64,000 bases of DNA from Pachypanchax playfairii (lineage: Eukaryota > Chordata > Actinopteri > Cyprinodontiformes > Aplocheilidae). The first letter of the stretch is position 1. Each line of letters begins with the position of its first letter. Location: NCBI GenBank assembly GCA_006937955.1, contig SSNP01000083.1, positions 829,502 through 893,501 on the forward strand, in the 5' to 3' direction. Both the position numbers and the translations under genes were made by a program. Under the pieces are notes generated by a model. It was not told the DNA's origin. It did no database searches and worked only from the letters and a program-made list of their open reading frames with translations. Shown here one piece after another: positions 60,340-64,000 of the stretch.

Positions 60340-60745
60340 CAACCTCATGCCATAAAGTTCCAGTTTGCAGATTTAACAGTTATTATCATCATTGTGTGAT
60401 ATTAGTGAAATGTTGCTTTGTTAAATGGGAGTGGAGGTTTTACTATGAGCATAGTTGAGTCGTTTATTTATAGTTTAAAAACATTGAAAAGAGTCTAGAA
60501 TGTTTCTTTGACATCCAGTTTCACTTCATGATGAGAATCTGTGTTCGTCTCTCTCAAGATGAAAGTCTGTTTGAATAGTAAACACATTTTTTATCACAGT
60601 TATTTTCTTCCAGGCTTCTGCACATTATTTTAATTTTTAAAACAAAACAATAAGATCATATATCCTCTGGTATGTCGTGTGCCTTTGCATTTCCTATAAA
60701 TAATCATGGTGGGCCTCAGTGGCCAAAAATGCCAGCTTCCATCTC
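60340..60745 (+). repeat. Duplicated intronic block, copy 2 (without the MITE)
   Basis: Co-linear with 48330-49475 (see that entry). At the position of the MITE it reads TTTTAATTTTTAAAAC, which represents the empty site. Confidence 0.75.
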
Positions 60746-63467
60746 TGTAGGGAACTAAAGTATTTCAGTAAACATTACAGCTTGAACTGATGATGAGGTT
60801 TTAACGTTTTTTGGAAGGTCTTTAAAACGTTTTCTAAAGGTATTGAAATAATTTCAGGATTCTACATAAACTCTGTTGTATGTAGATTGACATGATTTGC
60901 CTGAAGGAATTGAATAAACTGCCTTAAATCCCAATATAAGAAGCTTTTACACCAAGAGCCAAGAGGATTTGATGCAGTATGTCAAGACACACTTGAGTAG
61001 AGCTGTGGTGTGTGTGTGGTGGATCAAAAATGCAGGCAGCAGACAGACGGTGTAAAATCCAAAGTGTTCAGATTGAAACTACAGACTTGACTAGAGAGAA
61101 ATGAAAGAAACCAGTAAACTAAACTAGATTCAATTGGACTCAGGCATAATACATTTTCAAAAAAGCTTGGGCCCATGAGCAAGAATATTCACATGCACAT
61201 GCAAATTCAAAAACCTGACTAGAAGACAGGATAGAGAGGTTATACAAGATAAAACAGCTGACAGGCACGATGGATAATTACACACAGGTGAGAGACATGA
61301 AGGTAAACAAGGCTGAAATATGGGAATAAAAATCAAGGAAAGAACAAGCATGTAATGTGATAATAATCATGTCACATGAACAAAATGAAAGACAGTAACA
61401 TGATGAGATGACAGAACTGAAAACCAAACAAGAGCTGGTCACAATAACCACATACTGTACCTGAAAGGGCTAAATTACTTTGTGTGTACGTGGGGTACTT
61501 TAACTCAAATAAACTGTATCTATAAGAAAAGAAACTGTATTAACAATCTCCTAAATGAAGGATGTCCCGGATTTTATCAGAGATTTATTCTGCTTTTCTG
61601 CTGATTCCAAGTTTTAATACTTGCATCTCACACAGCTCACAGTCGCAAACTTCACACTGAATATAGAATTTTTGTTTTAAAATAAACCCCATTGTCACTG
61701 AATCAGGTTCAAATCCATCACGTTGAAAAAAGAACATATTGAAATGTCATCTGGAGTCTTGGGGACTAAAGTGACCTACTTTTCCTAAGAAATTATAAAA
61801 GGTTTTTAGTTTTGTATTAAAATAAATTATTTTCTACAAAATATATTGTATTAATATCTGATGACTGCAAGGACTGCTATTATATGAGCAGGTCACTGTT
61901 CATCAGCTTCAGGCTCAGATTTAATGGCTGAAGTAAACTCCAGGTAATTATTAATCAGAGAACTCAGAAATATTCACTCTTTCTTTGCTGAAAGTAAAAA
62001 CTTAATTTGAATATGCCTTTAGGAAGATTAAAGGATTTTGTTAAATATGAAACAATTTTTGCTCATATCATTTATACTAAGATAAAACTGATATGTTCTA
62101 CATACTGGAAATGAAGCGAATGATTTTTGTGGTATTTTTTTGTGTCTTCTTGAGGGTAAATAACACTATATAAATATAAGATATAAGAGAGATGAAGTAA
62201 TGCTGGTTAGATGTGAGAATGCAATGAAATGTAGTTTAACTTAGTCAACATTGGGCATTATTATTTTTATGTGTCATTAAAAGCATTATTTGTTGAACAT
62301 TTACTCTTAGAATGTACTCCTTGTCTTTATTAATTACTTTTTAAATATATGTCCGTTTACAAAACTTGTTTTAAATTTAGTTTATTTGTTTTGTAATTGA
62401 GATTTTTGTGATTCTGAAGAAGGATAATGATATGGTCTTTAAAATGGTGATGATAAAAATATATAATTTAATATGTTTTTGGCATCAGCTTTATCGTTGT
62501 GAACAATCTAGAATCTAGAAAAATGCAAATAAATAAAAATACCACCCGCTTTCAAATAGGTTAATTCATTTCAACAATAACTATTAATTATTGAAACTTA
62601 CTGAGATTGTTTTCAAATGGCTAAAGTAATAATTCCAACTATATTGTCAGTTTTTGGGATAATAAATTAAAATGGAAGATCCAAAACAACTTGATTATGT
62701 AAAAAACACAAAAACTAGTCAAGTTCACTAAAAATCTTAGTTGTGACTGAATTGTTTTCATGAAGTAACTCTAATGACTCAGTTACAAACAACTCCTGGG
62801 GTAAAGTGATGCTTCATTAAACTCATGTACCTGCAAACAGTCCAGCTATCGTGTGCTTCACTGGGACTGACACTGTTTCAAAAAAAGAAAACAAAAAATT
62901 GAAAATCAGAGGAAAGAACCAAAAAAGCCAAAAGTTTGATTCTAAACATGAAAATAAAATCTATTTAACACCAAAACTTCAACTTTGTACAAACAACTGA
63001 TGCACTTCTGATTTAATTAGTCCCCCCCCCCAGACTTTACAGTTTGACCAGCGTCCTGAAGTAATGCTACAACATAAAGAGGTTTTGGATCGCAGGTGTT
63101 GTAATCAGGCCAAACAATAACAATTAAGAATCACAGACATTGCACATGCAGAGTATGAAGTTAATGAATAAAGAATATTTGGCTGCAGCTCTGTAAGATG
63201 TATTTTTACAATGTAAATAAAAAACAATTTAGAACAACAGCAATTAAATGTTTTCACTGCAGGATGACCAGAAATGATCTGGGGACATTTTTTGACATAA
63301 TAACCTGGATGACGTGATGTTTCCCCTCCTTAATGTCGCGGTATGTTCAAAGGGCAAAATTTGAAATGAAAACGAAATATAAAGATAAACTGAAACTTCA
63401 GTGTTAACGGTGAAAACCTTCAATTTGGAAACTGCCTTTATTTATCAACATCTGTATGGTATTGACT

Positions 63468-64000
63468 AGGGATGGGACGATACACTTAAACTCACGATAC
63501 GATGCACCTCGATATGTCAGAGTCACGAAACGATATGTCACGATACGATATCAAAAAAGAAAAAAAAAAGAAAAAAATATTACTATGTAATAACAAATTT
63601 TTGTTTCAGTTGCACACACGGAAACACAAGGCCTAACAGGATAGCGCTTTTCATGTTTTTAGCACATTACTGAAGAGTTTTCTCTTCATGCATGCTTCTT
63701 CAAACATGCTTTTGTGCAGAAAATAATGTGCAGCGGTCGCGCTCGCAGCCTGATGAGGCTGAGTCACAGATATTACACGAGCTAATCAAAATTTAGCTTT
63801 TGCTTTAATCAACAACAATATACTACAAAGGGACAGGTCCCATTCTAAGACGTTGAAGCCGCTGCAGTTCAAACCATCGGCTTCAAACGATAGTACGGTC
63901 GCGCGCGCGCAGCTGCACCTGTTTGCAGAGTCACATAATGTAACTGGAGCTAATAGCGTTGGCTAACAGTGTACTAGTAGAGAAGAGCCTCATTCTATGC
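63468..64000. mobile_element. Possible hAT-like element cut by the window edge
   Basis: Begins TAGGGATGGGACGATACACT with repeated ACGATACGAT / CGATATGTCA motifs, then becomes CpG-rich (GGTCGCGCTCGCAGC, GGTCGCGCGCGCGC). The start resembles a known type of fish hAT end. The other end is not in the window, so the call is tentative. Confidence 0.4.

Larger units (their letters stand above)
58753..64000 (+). other. adcy2 intron 3, running off the window
   Basis: Exon 4, which by family knowledge starts ILANVIIFICGN, is not found, so the intron continues past the edge. It contains the paralogous block at 60340-60745, a purine-rich repeat-like stretch at about 61010-61440, a poly-C run near 63023, and an element starting at about 63468. 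No other gene is seen. Confidence 0.7.

Overview
The window looks like nuclear DNA from a teleost fish. The evidence is split genes with GT-AG introns, an AT-rich background, abundant CA/CAGA/CT microsatellites, and many fish-type mobile elements (L2/CR1-group LINEs, Tc1-like, hAT, PIF/Harbinger and TTAA-flanked MITEs, tRNA-derived SINE-like repeats). One 10-base N gap inside a poly-G run shows it is an assembled scaffold.

Two protein-coding genes lie on the + strand. The first (157-9159, 12 coding exons that join to an 804-residue frame, followed by a 1.9 kb 3' UTR) is tent4a/papd7, a non-canonical nuclear poly(A) polymerase. The second is the 5' part of adcy2, a membrane adenylyl cyclase. 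Its exons 1-3 (43107-58752) encode the cytosolic N-terminus and the first five membrane helices; the catalytic domains lie beyond the right edge. TENT4A and ADCY2 are also neighbours in the same order on human chromosome 5p15.31, so this is conserved synteny. The two genes have unrelated jobs (RNA tailing and cAMP signalling) and no operon-like link is implied.

Everything else is intron or intergenic DNA shaped by transposons. Intron 4 of tent4a holds a SINE-like repeat directly abutting a 5'-truncated LINE, and intron 7 holds a Tc1-like remnant. The 32 kb intergenic region (11.0-42.8 kb) contains: one TTAA-type MITE (family A) carrying a nested hAT element with a BED-finger ORF; a LINE split exactly by a 1,330-bp insert that carries an unrecognised transmembrane/coiled-coil ORF; a 217-bp near-perfect hairpin; two PIF/Harbinger elements with TAA target duplications; several other inverted-repeat elements; a Tc1-like element with a broken transposase; and a LINE whose reverse transcriptase has lost a catalytic aspartate. 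The adcy2 introns hold two more family-A MITEs, an intronic duplication that preserves an empty site for one of them, a hAT nested in a longer inverted-repeat element, and a 0.5 kb CA-rich compound repeat.

The least explained item is the 1,330-bp nested insert at 18681-20010 and its small ORF (19362-19799, - strand). All calls come from reading the sequence and from remembered family features; no database search was run.
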